Below, piece by piece: positions 56,017 to 64,000 of a stretch of DNA of 64,000 nucleotides (positions within the stretch are counted from its first letter, which is position 1; every line of letters begins with the position of its first letter). Both the position numbers and the translations under genes were made by a program. This stretch comes from a sulfur-oxidizing endosymbiont of Gigantopelta aegis (GTDB lineage: Bacteria; Pseudomonadota; Gammaproteobacteria; GRL18). The stretch spans positions 1,346,914 through 1,410,913 of the forward strand of contig NZ_JAEHGE010000001.1 of assembly GCF_016097415.1 (NCBI RefSeq), in the 5' to 3' direction. The notes below the pieces were generated by a model. It searched no databases. It was not told where the DNA came from and was given only the letters and a program-made list of their open reading frames with translations.

Positions 56017-56337
56017 ATGAATGATCAAACAAAAAAACCGAATAAAAGCTATACATCAGAATTTAAAGAATCAGCTGTCAAATTAGCTAATGAGACGGAT
56101 CAACCCGTTTCTCAGACTGCCAGGGAGCTAGGTGTTAATGTAAATACTCTACATACCTGGATCAGTAAATATTCCAAACCGGTGAAGACGGTAGCCAATA
56201 GAAGTGATGAACACATTTATGATGAAGTAAAACGTCTGAAAAAAGAATTGGCAAAAGTGATTCAGGAGCGTGATTTATTAAAAAGGCCACAGCGTACTTT
56301 GCAAGGGAAACTTTGTGAAGTACGCATGGATAACTGA
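56017..56337 (+). CDS. IS3 transposase OrfA, copy F
   Basis: A 106-residue HTH protein ([20 protein letters not shown], then [20 protein letters not shown]) with a leucine-zipper-like helix ending [10 protein letters not shown]. In the six-A version seen in copy D the end would read [15 protein letters not shown], the ordinary IS3 pattern. So the last 20 residues here are a frameshift product. Confidence 0.88.
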   Translation: MNDQTKKPNKSYTSEFKESAVKLANETDQPVSQTARELGVNVNTLHTWISKYSKPVKTVANRSDEHIYDEVKRLKKELAKVIQERDLLKRPQRTLQGKLCEVRMDN

Positions 56338-57175
56338 TCAGGCTAAAGATTACCCGGTAATTCTGTGCCGTTTTATGGATGTTTCCCGTAGTTGCTATTA
56401 TGATTGGGTTAGCTCTCCTAAAACGGATAGAGAGAAAGAAAATGAAGCGCTTACTGAGCAGCTAAAAAACTGTTTGAAGACAGTCGCAAGACTTATGGAA
56501 CCCGTCGTCTTAAAAAGAAAACTGGCTGAAAAAGGCGTTCATATAAGCCGCCGGAGAATTGGTCGATTAATGAAAAAAGCCGGTTTGTTTTGTAAAACGA
56601 AGAGACGCTTTAAAGCGACGACTAATTCCAAGCATAATAAGCGTATATCTCCAAATTTACTGGAAAGAGAGTTTACTGTCTCTCAACCTGATCGCTACTA
56701 TGTGGGTGATATTACCTATATTGCCACCAAGGAAGGCTGGTTATATTTAGCGGTTGTCATTGACTTATTCTCTAGGCAAATTGTTGGCTGGTCGATGGAT
56801 GAGCGAATGAAAGCCAAGCTAGTCAATGATGCTTTACTGATGGCCATATGGAAGCGTAAACCAATGGATGGATTGCTTTGGCATACTGACCGAGGTAGCC
56901 AATATGCCTCTGATAGTCATAGAAAAATATTGTCGGATCATAACATAATTCAGTCTATGAGCCGCAAAGGAAATTGCTGGGACAATGCTGTATCAGAGAG
57001 CTTCTTTCATAGTTTGAAAACTGAATTGACGCACCATTGTCGATTCAAAACCAGAGTAGAAGCAAAGCAGGCAATATTTGAATATATTGAGGTATTTTAT
57101 AATCGGGAGCGACTTCATTCGGCTAATGATTATTTGTCACCAGTCGATTATGAAATACAGCAGGAAATAGCTTAA
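56315..57175 (+). CDS. IS3 transposase OrfB (DDE), copy F
   Basis: A 286-residue catalytic protein of the rve/DDE type: HTH_21 region at about 35-95, core with [31 protein letters not shown] and [15 protein letters not shown] (D, D, E). It opens with GTG inside the end of orfA. Residues about 58-78 ([20 protein letters not shown]) are out of frame: the +1 reading gives [16 protein letters not shown], the conserved family motif, so two compensating indels lie on either side. Activity is doubtful. Confidence 0.85.
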   Translation: MKYAWITDQAKDYPVILCRFMDVSRSCYYDWVSSPKTDREKENEALTEQLKNCLKTVARLMEPVVLKRKLAEKGVHISRRRIGRLMKKAGLFCKTKRRFKATTNSKHNKRISPNLLEREFTVSQPDRYYVGDITYIATKEGWLYLAVVIDLFSRQIVGWSMDERMKAKLVNDALLMAIWKRKPMDGLLWHTDRGSQYASDSHRKILSDHNIIQSMSRKGNCWDNAVSESFFHSLKTELTHHCRFKTRVEAKQAIFEYIEVFYNRERLHSANDYLSPVDYEIQQEIA

Positions 57176-57521
57176 ATCGATTGATTGAAGAGGGGTAAAG
57201 GCGACATAAATGCCGCCCATTACCGTTGACGGCCATCGGCTCCTCAGCCTGTGCCGTGAAGATATTGTAACAGGATCATTACCGTTGTGAAAATACCTTG
57301 GGTGAATGGAACGGCTCTATCGTTCCAGAGGGCAAAAGCCCTTTCTCTTCATCTGTTTAAAGTTAACATGAGAAACTAAAATGATAGGAAATACAAAATG
57401 ACAAAAATCACTTGAAACAGCCAAAAAAATATTTAGAAAACTGTCCGGAAAAGTGTTGACACATCATTATTGATAAAAGGGATGATAAATGACAAGGTGT
57501 TCAATATAATAATTTGCTAGC

Positions 57522-58394
57522 ATGATTTCTATTAAATTATATAGGAGTTTTGCTGTGTTTATACAAAAAAGAGAAACATCTTTGTTTTTATTTGCATTGC
57601 TTGTTTTTTTTATCAGTTTCCCCCCGGTAGTTTTCTCTCAATCCCCTCCACCTGCTAAAATCATTGTCAGTGTTGAGCCGCTTTATGAAATTGTCGCAAC
57701 GCTCTCCCATGGCATTAATAAGCCTGAAGTAATCTATAGCAATTTTAATGAACGGCAAACCCCGCTTTCTAATCGGCAAAAATCATTACTTGCTCATGCC
57801 GATATTATTATCCGTGTGGGAAAGGGCCTTGAACCCTATTTAGATGAGTATATAAAGCAACAGGGTAGAGTGCTGGAAAATAAAACCATTACCTTATCAC
57901 AGTATATTCCACTGCTAGATAAAGAGGCTGTTTCGTCAGATGTACTTGCTGTTAATCGTCAGGAAAAAAGTGATCTACGTTTCTGGATGGATCCGCGCCT
58001 AGTCAAAATGCTGGCTATTTACATTGCACCCAAATTGGCTGTTATGGATCCCGATCACCAAGAACAATATCTGGACAATGAAATTGTTTTAAAAGCACAA
58101 TTGAAAAAAATTGAAAAAAAGATGCTACAGCTTTTTAATCAATTATCGATGGAACAAAAATCATTATTTGCTCAATTTAATCCGTATTTAAAAAATCGTT
58201 ATATGCATTTTTCTGAAATACAGCGATTACCTTCTCATAAGAAAAACAGTATTGAATCGTGTATTAATAATCACTCCTTTAAAGTCATTCCACTCAATTT
58301 GGACTATACTGAGAAATCATTATATGCCTTGTTACAGACTTTAGAATTATGCAGTCAGTCTAAGGTGGCAGTTAAACCTAAAAAAATCAGTTGA
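57522..58394 (+). CDS. ZnuA/TroA-like metal-binding protein, degenerate, 3' end in a MITE
   Basis: A 290-residue exported protein of the ZnuA/TroA substrate-binding family: signal helix about 20-40 (cleavage near VFSQS), then KIIVSVEPLYEIVATLSHG, HADIIIRVGKGLEPYLDEYI and WMDPRLVKMLAIYIAPKLA. Two usual metal-ligand His sites are missing: the first loop reads SNFNERQTPLS where a PHxxxxxPS pattern is expected, and DPHxWLDP has become DLRFWMDP. The last six residues and stop come from MITE copy 3, so the original C-terminus is changed. No znuB or znuC is nearby. Probably a non-canonical or decaying binding protein. Confidence 0.78.
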   Translation: MISIKLYRSFAVFIQKRETSLFLFALLVFFISFPPVVFSQSPPPAKIIVSVEPLYEIVATLSHGINKPEVIYSNFNERQTPLSNRQKSLLAHADIIIRVGKGLEPYLDEYIKQQGRVLENKTITLSQYIPLLDKEAVSSDVLAVNRQEKSDLRFWMDPRLVKMLAIYIAPKLAVMDPDHQEQYLDNEIVLKAQLKKIEKKMLQLFNQLSMEQKSLFAQFNPYLKNRYMHFSEIQRLPSHKKNSIESCINNHSFKVIPLNLDYTEKSLYALLQTLELCSQSKVAVKPKKIS

Positions 58395-58553
58395 ACCTAT
58401 AGCGACCGCCTTATGCACTGAATCTTAAGGATTTTCCAGAACATTTTGACTTCACCCGTAGGGTGACTACGAATAAAGCCAAAATAACCTGTAAAACCCT
58501 TAATCTTCAGCACCTAAGTCGCTCTCGCTACGATTCAACTGATTATTTTAGGT
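58376..58553. repeat. MITE-like palindromic element copy 3, at the end of the ZnuA-like gene
   Basis: 178 bp, ACCTAAAA to TTTTAGGT, flanked by TAA (58373-58375 and 58554-58556). Its first bases supply the last codons and the TGA of the ZnuA-like gene. A short direct repeat (ACTAAAACCTTGTAAGT, twice in 58569-58605) follows it. Confidence 0.87.
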
Positions 58554-58630
58554 TAAAGATTTGTAAGTAACTAAAACCTTGTAAGTGACTAAAACCTTGT
58601 AAGTAATAAGTGAGCGAGTAAAGAAGAAAG

Positions 58631-59353
58631 ATGATTTTAAAACCTGAAACAATTGAAAAAACGTGTCTTGAACAGGCTATTTTTGAACAATATTTATCCC
58701 TAGATAATCAATCTATTTTGGAATTAGGCTGTGGTGATGCCCGTTTAACTCGTTTAATTGCATTGACAGGTGAAAATCGTTCTGTCACGGCAGCAGAAGT
58801 TGATACGATTCAGCATGAGAAAAATTTCCAGATTAATGATTTGCCGAATGTGAAATTCATTATGTCCGGCAGTGAAAAAATACCTGTGGACGATAATAGT
58901 TTCGATGTTGTCTTTATGTTTAAGTCATTGCATCATGTGCCATTGGATAAAATGGATCAAGCTTTTGCAGAAGTGTCCAGAGTGCTCAAACCGAGTGGCT
59001 TGGTCTATATTTCTGAGCCTATTTTTGAGGGTGAATTTAATGAAGTACTTAGGCTGTTTCACGATGAGGAAAGGGTTCGACAAGTGGCTTTTAATCATAT
59101 TGTAAAAGCCGTTGATGAAAAACAGTTTTCCCTAGTTGAAGAATTATTTTTTAATACCCCGATTGTTTTTGAATCTTTTGAGTTTTATGCAGAAAAGGTG
59201 ATTGCTGTTACTCATAGCCAGCATCGTTTGTCGGCAGAACTGTATGAGCAGGTAGAACGCAAATTTGGTCAGTTCTTTGCTGTAAATGGTGGTGAATTTA
59301 AAATTCCTATTCGAGTTGATATTTTGCAAAATAATAAGGGCAAAGTGGTATAA
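58631..59353 (+). CDS. Class I SAM-dependent methyltransferase
   Basis: A 240-residue methyltransferase of the Methyltransf_11 type. SAM-binding motif I is ILELGCGDARLTRLI (about 35-49), with AAEVD and the post-motif SFDVVFMFKSLHHVPL; motif III-like SGLVYISEPIF. Substrate not deducible. Preceded by MITE copy 3 and a short direct repeat; the IscA/ErpA-like gene follows after 100 bp. Confidence 0.88.
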   Translation: MILKPETIEKTCLEQAIFEQYLSLDNQSILELGCGDARLTRLIALTGENRSVTAAEVDTIQHEKNFQINDLPNVKFIMSGSEKIPVDDNSFDVVFMFKSLHHVPLDKMDQAFAEVSRVLKPSGLVYISEPIFEGEFNEVLRLFHDEERVRQVAFNHIVKAVDEKQFSLVEELFFNTPIVFESFEFYAEKVIAVTHSQHRLSAELYEQVERKFGQFFAVNGGEFKIPIRVDILQNNKGKVV

Positions 59354-59454
59354 CTTAAGTTTTCATAATTATTTTGACTCATATATGTAAGCAAGTGGTT
59401 TTATGCTAGAATTAAATGATATACCATTGATGCCTAGTAAAGCGGAGAAAACTC

Positions 59455-59832
59455 ATGTCACAAGTGGAATTTAAAACTCAATTAAGCAATGAAATTAGTC
59501 TTTCAGATGAAGCTGTGCGTCAGATGTTGAATATCGTGGAGAGTGAGCCGGAGATTTCAGGTGTGCGTATTTTTCTCTCTGGTGGTGGCTGTGGAGGCAT
59601 GACTTATGGCATGACCATGGTTGAGAAACCCACTAAATTTGATTGTACCTGGGCAAAAAATGGCCTCAATGTTTATATTGATGCTGTGGCTTTGAGTTTC
59701 CTTGAAGGTGTAGAAGTTGATTTTCGTTCTGAAGGTTTGAATCAAAGTTTTGTTTTTACCAATGTCTTTGCCAATGCCGGTGGTGAGGGCACTTGTGGCT
59801 CTTGTGGTGCTGCCGGAGGTGGTTGCGGTTAG
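59455..59832 (+). CDS. IscA/ErpA-family iron-sulfur carrier with Cys-Gly tail
   Basis: A 125-residue A-type iron-sulfur carrier: ISLSDEAVRQMLNIVESEP, then the SGGGCGGMTYGM motif (Cys46) and the C-terminal GTCGSCG (Cys114, Cys117). An extra Gly-rich tail with a further Cys (AAGGGCG, Cys124) goes beyond the usual length. A-type carriers pass assembled clusters to targets such as NapF/G/H-like proteins. It overlaps nothing and is followed 2 bp later by the ATP-grasp gene. Which member (ErpA, IscA) is unsure. Confidence 0.88.
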   Translation: MSQVEFKTQLSNEISLSDEAVRQMLNIVESEPEISGVRIFLSGGGCGGMTYGMTMVEKPTKFDCTWAKNGLNVYIDAVALSFLEGVEVDFRSEGLNQSFVFTNVFANAGGEGTCGSCGAAGGGCG

Positions 59833-59834
59833 TT

Positions 59835-61148
59835 ATGGCTATTGATGTTTATGCCAATAATTGCTTATTGATCATTGCACAGGCACATAGTTATCGAATT
59901 GCACCTTATTTAAAAGCAGCCTATCAAAGAGGCTTAAAGCCAATTTTGGCCAGCAATGGTGAATATTCGCTTATTCAGGAAGTCTCTGATGGGCTGTGTA
60001 TTGATTTTAATCAGCCCGAGGAAGCCCTCGAACAAATCCTACAGTTAACTCAAAATGATGTGATTGTTGGCGTTGTCGGATGTGATGATAGTACCGTTGA
60101 ACTCGCTGCTGAAGTCGCTCAGTCTTTGGGCTTGCCTCATAACCCACCGTTAGCCGCCAAACTGTCCAGAAGAAAAGATCTGGCTCGGGCTCATTTACTG
60201 CAAGCAGGTTGTTCTGTTCCGAAACATTTACTCATCAATATCGCTGAATTTCTTCAGCAGCCTCTCTCTAGTAAATATAATATTTCATTCCCCTGTGTTA
60301 TTAAACCGATTAATTTATCTGCCAGTCGTGGTGTGATTCGGGCGAATAATAACGAAGAATTAATTGTTGCCTGCCAGCGTATTCAAGGTATTCTTGCGGA
60401 CTTGGATGTTAATGCAGAACTGAACTCTACGGACGTTGCTTTTGAGCAAGCACATGCGCTGATAGAGGATTATATTGACGGTGTTGAAGTGGCTTTTGAA
60501 GGTTATCTGCAAAATGGACAACTCTATTGCATCGCCTTATTTGACAAGCCTGATCCCCTTGAAGGCCCTTTTTTTGAAGAGACTATTTACGTCACCCCTT
60601 CAAACTTAAGCGATACATTGCAGGCTATGATTCTAAAGCGTCTTGCCCAGGCTTGTGATGCCTATGGGTTAAGAGTGGGACCTATTCATGCAGAGCTAAG
60701 AGTGGATGGTAAGGATGCCTGGATTTTGGAAATTGCCAGTCGAACTATGGGTGGAGACTGTGCGAGAATGCTCGATAGTAATAGCTTGGATGGTGATAAT
60801 GAATTTACTCTAGAAGCATTAAGCATTACCTTGCTTGTAGGGCAGAAAGTTCAGGTATCAAAGCCACAAGGAAGCCGAGGAGTAATGATGATTCCTATTC
60901 CTAAAGAAGGTATTCTGAGAAAAATAAGTGGACTTGATTCGGCTCGAAAAGTTAATTTTGTGGAAAAAGTTGATATCATCATTGCCAAAGGTCATAAATT
61001 GATCCCTCTACCAGAAGGTGATCAGTATCTTGGCTATATCTTTGCCCGTGCTGATACACCTGCTGAGGTCACAAAAGCAATCCGCGATGCCCATGCAAAA
61101 ATCCAATTTGCGATTTCACCCTTATGGGAAATCGCCCCAGCGTGCTAA
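59835..61148 (+). CDS. ATP-grasp domain protein (carboxylate-amine/thiol ligase-like)
   Basis: A 437-residue ATP-grasp enzyme: N-terminal pre-ATP-grasp domain (LLIIAQAHSYRIAPYLKAAYQRGLKPILAS, no Gly-rich Rossmann), lid and ATP-binding region (FPCVIKPINLSASRGVIRANNNEEL) and the Mg-binding end (GPIHAELRVDGKDAWILEIASRTMGGDCARML). Relatives join a carboxylate to an amine, as in L-amino-acid ligases. The true start is the ATG at 59835; an earlier frame overlapping the preceding gene is ignored. Substrate unknown. Confidence 0.88.
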   Translation: MAIDVYANNCLLIIAQAHSYRIAPYLKAAYQRGLKPILASNGEYSLIQEVSDGLCIDFNQPEEALEQILQLTQNDVIVGVVGCDDSTVELAAEVAQSLGLPHNPPLAAKLSRRKDLARAHLLQAGCSVPKHLLINIAEFLQQPLSSKYNISFPCVIKPINLSASRGVIRANNNEELIVACQRIQGILADLDVNAELNSTDVAFEQAHALIEDYIDGVEVAFEGYLQNGQLYCIALFDKPDPLEGPFFEETIYVTPSNLSDTLQAMILKRLAQACDAYGLRVGPIHAELRVDGKDAWILEIASRTMGGDCARMLDSNSLDGDNEFTLEALSITLLVGQKVQVSKPQGSRGVMMIPIPKEGILRKISGLDSARKVNFVEKVDIIIAKGHKLIPLPEGDQYLGYIFARADTPAEVTKAIRDAHAKIQFAISPLWEIAPAC

Positions 61149-61163
61149 ATTAAACATTAAGTA

Positions 61164-61463
61164 TTATTTCTTCCCACCGCCACCTTGTTGAAATCCTGCG
61201 GGTAATTGTCCAAAATCGCCTTCACCAAAGAAAAAGCCCAGCATGTGTTTTTCGATAATAATAATATTTGATGCATTGGCGGTACTAAGACCATTTTCAT
61301 TGATAATGGCTTTGGCTCGTTCTAACCATTGCTGCCAGCCTTCTTTAGACACATTGAGATAAATACGCTGTCCCAGCTCTCCAGGATGAGGTGGTTTATC
61401 CAAGCCTTCAGCTTCGGTTTTTAAGACCACGCATTGCACCATTCTTATTTCGTTATCAGCCAT
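61164..61463 (-). CDS. yggX: Fe(2+)-trafficking protein YggX-like, extended tail
   Basis: A 99-residue YggX-family protein: MVQCVVLKTEAEGLDKPPHP, then GELGQRIYLNVSKEGWQQWL with the conserved Cys11, followed by the helical middle ending HMLGFFFGEG. YggX protects iron-sulfur clusters from oxidation. The usual protein ends near FLFGEG; here a Gly/Gln-rich tail of about 18 residues (GDFGQLPAGFQQGGGGKK) is added. Its ATG shares one base with the stop of amrS. Confidence 0.93.
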   Translation of the reverse strand: MADNEIRMVQCVVLKTEAEGLDKPPHPGELGQRIYLNVSKEGWQQWLERAKAIINENGLSTANASNIIIIEKHMLGFFFGEGDFGQLPAGFQQGGGGKK

Positions 61464-62551
61464 TATATTGCCTCATTTGGGTTGGTTTTTTGTTCATATT
61501 TTTTCACTAAAATGCCTTCATCACCACAGCAACTGGCCTGACATTTTTTGACTTCTCGAATCGCTTCATCGGACGTATTCAGATAATGTTCGATGGATAA
61601 ATTTTCCTTGGCACAATCACAGCCTTTGTCATTGTGTACATAAATATTGTTTAAGCCTGCACGCTGTGCTTCTGCTTGTGCTTGAAACAAACTTGCCTCA
61701 GGAGTGGCCGGTAAGTGGCTTAATTGATAGGCAGGGAAAAATCGGGTAATGTGCCAAGGACTATCAGCGCCTAAGTTATCTCTCACCCAACAGGCAATTT
61801 GATAATATTCTTCGGGATTATCATTTTTTCCGGGGATGATATTGGTGCGAGTTTCAACATGAATGCCCAATTCCTGAGCTTTTTTTATGGAGTGTAAGAC
61901 CTGTTCAACTTTAGCCGGGCGGCAGAGTTCCTGATAAAAGGAGTCTTGCATACTTTTGATGTCAGAGCAGAGTACATCAATATGTGGCGCCACCATTTCT
62001 AAGGCTTCATCGGTGATATAGCTATTGGAAACATAGACGGTATATAGGCCTTTTTCATGGGCTAAGGTGCAGACGTCCATAATGTATTCAAGCCACACAG
62101 CCGGTTCTGAATAAGTAAATGCGATGCCCTGAACTTGAGAGCGCAAGGCGGTTTCGACTAAGGCTTCGGGAGACACCCAAGCTTCGGTTGATTCACCCTT
62201 TGCCAAGGCATCTAAAGCGCTCACACCCCAGGAAATTTCCAGATTATGACAGCCGTTACAGCGAAAACTACAGCCATAGCTACCGACTGACATAACCTGT
62301 GTACCTGGGCGGTAATGTCTTACCGGCTTGTCTTCAATGGCATCAATGTCGATGGAGGAAAGTATGCCATAGGAAAGGTTATATAAAGTACCGTTACGAT
62401 TAACGTGAGCCTGACAAAAACCCCGTTGACCATGGGCTATTTTACAGCGCCAAAGACAGAGGTTGCAACGTGTCGTACCATTATCCATTTTTTCTTGTAG
62501 ACGGGTTTCGACTAATTGATACTGTTGCATGGCTGTTTGTTTTGCGCTCAT
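61463..62551 (-). CDS. amrS: AmmeMemoRadiSam-system radical SAM enzyme (AmrS)
   Basis: A 362-residue radical SAM protein. The N-terminal CNLCLWRCKIAHGQRGFCQ is typical of AmrS (also called PflA-like), and the radical SAM cluster is bound by CSFRCNGCHN (CxxxCxxC). It continues with the SAM region (IAFTYSEPAVWLEYIMD) and a C-terminal Cys group (HNDKGCDCAKEN; CQASCCGDEG) that may bind another cluster. Relatives occur with AMMECR1 and Memo proteins, which are not in this window. Start ATG at 62551; yggX is coupled to it. Confidence 0.9.
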   Translation of the reverse strand: MSAKQTAMQQYQLVETRLQEKMDNGTTRCNLCLWRCKIAHGQRGFCQAHVNRNGTLYNLSYGILSSIDIDAIEDKPVRHYRPGTQVMSVGSYGCSFRCNGCHNLEISWGVSALDALAKGESTEAWVSPEALVETALRSQVQGIAFTYSEPAVWLEYIMDVCTLAHEKGLYTVYVSNSYITDEALEMVAPHIDVLCSDIKSMQDSFYQELCRPAKVEQVLHSIKKAQELGIHVETRTNIIPGKNDNPEEYYQIACWVRDNLGADSPWHITRFFPAYQLSHLPATPEASLFQAQAEAQRAGLNNIYVHNDKGCDCAKENLSIEHYLNTSDEAIREVKKCQASCCGDEGILVKKYEQKTNPNEAI

Positions 62552-62651
62552 ATTGTTTCCTGAGAGTTCTTTATAGTTATATTAGCAGTTTACACCATTT
62601 ATTTCATCGATATGAGCAATAGATACTTTTAATTTATTAATTTCACCACCC

Positions 62652-62682
62652 GTAGGATGTGGTGAAGAATGAACCGCATCAA
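62652..62682. repeat. Single arm of the GTAGGATGTGGTG repeat, diverged
   Basis: 31 bp matching the arm at 13964-13994 except for two positions (GAAGAATG instead of GAGGAACG). It lies between amrS and the formyltransferase-like gene. Confidence 0.8.
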
Positions 62683-62724
62683 GTGGATTGGAGTAGAATA
62701 TACCTCACTAGCAACCCTAAGTGA

Positions 62725-63567
62725 TTAGACACTTAATTGAGCCAGTACAAAGCCATTACTACAAGGAATTATTATCTCATCGTCAGCCAGTGTTATAGTC
62801 TCTTGAGGAAGCTTCATCTGATAGGAAATAGCACGACTTAAAAAAACTATTTCATTGTTGAGTAGAACGCTATAGGCTTGCTGAAAATGTGTGGATGCAC
62901 GCATATAGTTAAAAATTCTTTGGCAGCTCCAAGCGCAATCAATGGCAAAGTCACTGGCTATAGGATAACTCATATTTGAAGCTAAGCGTTCATCCTGTTG
63001 TTGAGCGTTTTGCAGTGCTTGCTGTGGGTCATCTAATAACTGTTCAATGAGTGGTAATCCCGCCTGAATTAATTGACTGAATATCTGCTGCTGAGATAGT
63101 CCATCCTCAAGTGAGACGCTTTTTTGACTAATAATTGCCCCGGCATCTATATGAGAGGTCATGGTATGTAAACTGATACCCAGTGTTGCGGCTTCTTTAA
63201 ATTGCCAGAAAATGGGCACAGGACCACGAAAAGCGGGGAGTAGGGATGGATGCAAATTCACACAGCCCCATAGAGGGAGTGCAAGGATTTCTTGCGGAAC
63301 TTTTTTCCCATAGCAGGCCACTAGAATGATATCGATTACTTGAGATTTGAGTTTGCTGAGGACTTTGGCTAGTGGCTGTTCAAGATTAATGCAAGTAATA
63401 CCATATTGCATGGCAAGGGATTCGACAGAATCATTGATAATGGGAAAACGGCTATCATTACTACAACCATCGCAAGCGACAAAGCTAAGACTGTGCTCTG
63501 AGTCGAGTAGGTATTGTAATGCGAGTGTAGAAAAAGAGCCGGATGAACCGATGAAGCCAATATTCAT
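62725..63567 (-). CDS. Formyltransferase-domain protein
   Basis: A 280-residue protein of the Fmt/GART fold. The formyl-donor site motif NLHPSLLPAFRGPVPIFW (Asn, His) and SLHTMTSHIDAGAII (catalytic Asp) are present. The C-terminal part (about 190-280) is short, unlike the tRNA-binding domain of methionyl-tRNA formyltransferase. It may transfer a formyl group to a sugar or other small molecule; substrate unknown. Single minus-strand gene. Confidence 0.85.
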   Translation of the reverse strand: MNIGFIGSSGSFSTLALQYLLDSEHSLSFVACDGCSNDSRFPIINDSVESLAMQYGITCINLEQPLAKVLSKLKSQVIDIILVACYGKKVPQEILALPLWGCVNLHPSLLPAFRGPVPIFWQFKEAATLGISLHTMTSHIDAGAIISQKSVSLEDGLSQQQIFSQLIQAGLPLIEQLLDDPQQALQNAQQQDERLASNMSYPIASDFAIDCAWSCQRIFNYMRASTHFQQAYSVLLNNEIVFLSRAISYQMKLPQETITLADDEIIIPCSNGFVLAQLSV

Positions 63568-63796
63568 AGTTGATGGTGTTATTTATATTAATTATAGTTT
63601 ATTTGTCGTCTAGTTAAGGTTTTCTTCATTATACAATAGTATAGTAGTTGTAGTTTTGAGATAGCGATTTTTAATCGATGTGATAGAATCGTTGCTAATT
63701 GATTTTGTACCCAAGGGAATACATGAAGTTTTTTTGCTGATATGTTAAGAAATAACAGCTATAAAAGCCCATATTCTACTAAATGAGGAAATTTTA
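63568..63796. other. Intergenic region before the IalB-like gene
   Basis: AT-rich, 229 bp, with no gene seen. It should hold the divergent promoters of the formyltransferase-like gene and the IalB-like gene. Confidence 0.4.
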
Positions 63797-64000
63797 ATGT
63801 CATTTGTTATAAACGCTCCTATTGTAAGTTCTCCTTCTATAAGCTTACGTGCCGTTTTTATTGTTATTACGCTATTCGCTGTTGGTTTTGCTAGCAATGT
63901 GCAAGCGAAACCGGAACACGGAAAAAAGTTTAAGGACTGGACGGTAGTGTGTGAAGATTTACCTACCACCAAAGAGAAGATATGTAATATCTTCCAGAAT
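63797..64000 (+). CDS. Invasion-associated locus B (IalB) family protein, partial
   Basis: The first 68 residues run to the window edge. A signal peptide (hydrophobic about 20-36, cleavage near VQAKP) is followed by GKKFKDWTVVCEDLPTTKEKICNIFQ, the characteristic start of IalB-like proteins (FxDWTxxCE … C.I.Q). GAGGAAA lies before the ATG. IalB-type proteins in free-living bacteria are exported beta-sandwich proteins of poorly known role. Confidence 0.85.
   Translation, partial: MSFVINAPIVSSPSISLRAVFIVITLFAVGFASNVQAKPEHGKKFKDWTVVCEDLPTTKEKICNIFQN

Larger units (their letters stand above)
55951..57466 (+). mobile_element. IS3-family element copy F, full length
   Basis: 1516 bp with both terminal inverted repeats (TAATGTGGC… / …GACACATCA) and a 4-bp target duplication TTAT (55947-55950 and 57467-57470). 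It has full-length orfA and orfB and is the reference for the family here. It may still be unable to move: the orfA/orfB frameshift run is A5 rather than A6, and the HTH_21 segment of OrfB is frameshifted. The 290 bp after orfB are a noncoding 3' segment shared by copies D and E. Confidence 0.95.

Noticed and set aside
58569-58605. Short direct repeat ACTAAAACCTTGTAAGT as a regulatory array
   Set aside because: Only two units, next to a MITE; more likely slippage debris than an operator.
59793-59834. N-terminal extension of the ATP-grasp protein
   Set aside because: It overlaps the IscA/ErpA-like gene in another frame; the ATG at 59835 gives the normal family start.
1-64000. CRISPR array or restriction-modification defence island
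   Set aside because: No regularly spaced repeats and no cas, restriction or abortive-infection genes were seen; the only defence-like gene is the frameshifted antitoxin.

Overview
ORGANISM. The window is AT-rich chromosomal DNA (no plasmid or phage backbone seen) from a motile, Gram-negative gammaproteobacterium that can respire nitrate. The clues are a Pseudomonas/Vibrio-type CheW locus, System I cytochrome c maturation (ccmABCDEFGHI), a periplasmic nitrate reductase operon in the Escherichia coli gene order (napFDAGHBC), cobalamin-dependent MetH, GlcDEF glycolate oxidase, an RND efflux pair and a YggX homologue. Species cannot be told from sequence alone; a sulfur-oxidising or methylotrophic gammaproteobacterium would fit. 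LAYOUT. 1-5 kb: four degraded copies of one IS3-family element (A-D), all on the minus strand, flank a CheW gene whose two neighbours are truncated. 5.2-7.7 kb: what looks like a fossil chromosomal integron: three attC-like sites on the minus strand, a TfoX-N cassette, a three-gene MerR/TusA-like/HMA-like cassette, an apparently empty cassette, and a frameshifted integron-type integrase remnant pointing the other way. 7.7-13.2 kb: a frameshifted MbcA/ParS-type antitoxin, then an unrecognised gene split by an IS66 element that is itself split by IS3 copy E; both insertions keep perfect target duplications. 13.2-21.6 kb: DsbA-like protein, metH, small membrane protein, IS1595-type remnant, HAD phosphatase, tRNA-Asp and MOSC protein. 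22-30 kb: ccm operon. 30-36.7 kb: nap operon behind an FNR-type box, closed by a strong terminator. 37-50 kb: Na/Pi cotransporter, NMT1-like protein, DMT exporter, RND pump, cytochrome c'-like protein and a heme-type hybrid histidine kinase. 49.6-55 kb: serine/alanine-glyoxylate aminotransferase divergent from glcDEF. 56-57.5 kb: IS3 copy F, the most complete. 57.5-64 kb: degenerate ZnuA-like protein, methyltransferase, IscA/ErpA-like protein, ATP-grasp enzyme, YggX, AmrS radical SAM, formyltransferase-like protein and the start of an IalB-family protein. HOW IT WORKS TOGETHER. Ccm supplies covalent heme for NapB, NapC, the cytochrome c'-like protein and probably the CxxCH sensor domain of the kinase. 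GlcDEF turns glycolate into glyoxylate and the divergent aminotransferase can turn glyoxylate into glycine. REPEATS. Besides the IS elements there are four dispersed small-repeat families: a ~180-bp palindromic MITE-like element with TAA flanks (3 copies), an ATACCCATGATACTTG-ended element, a GTAGGATGTGGTG element and a GGGTGGGCA element. Several sit inside operons or at gene ends. Most frame disruptions in the mobile region fall in homopolymers, so decay and sequencing or assembly error should both be kept in mind.
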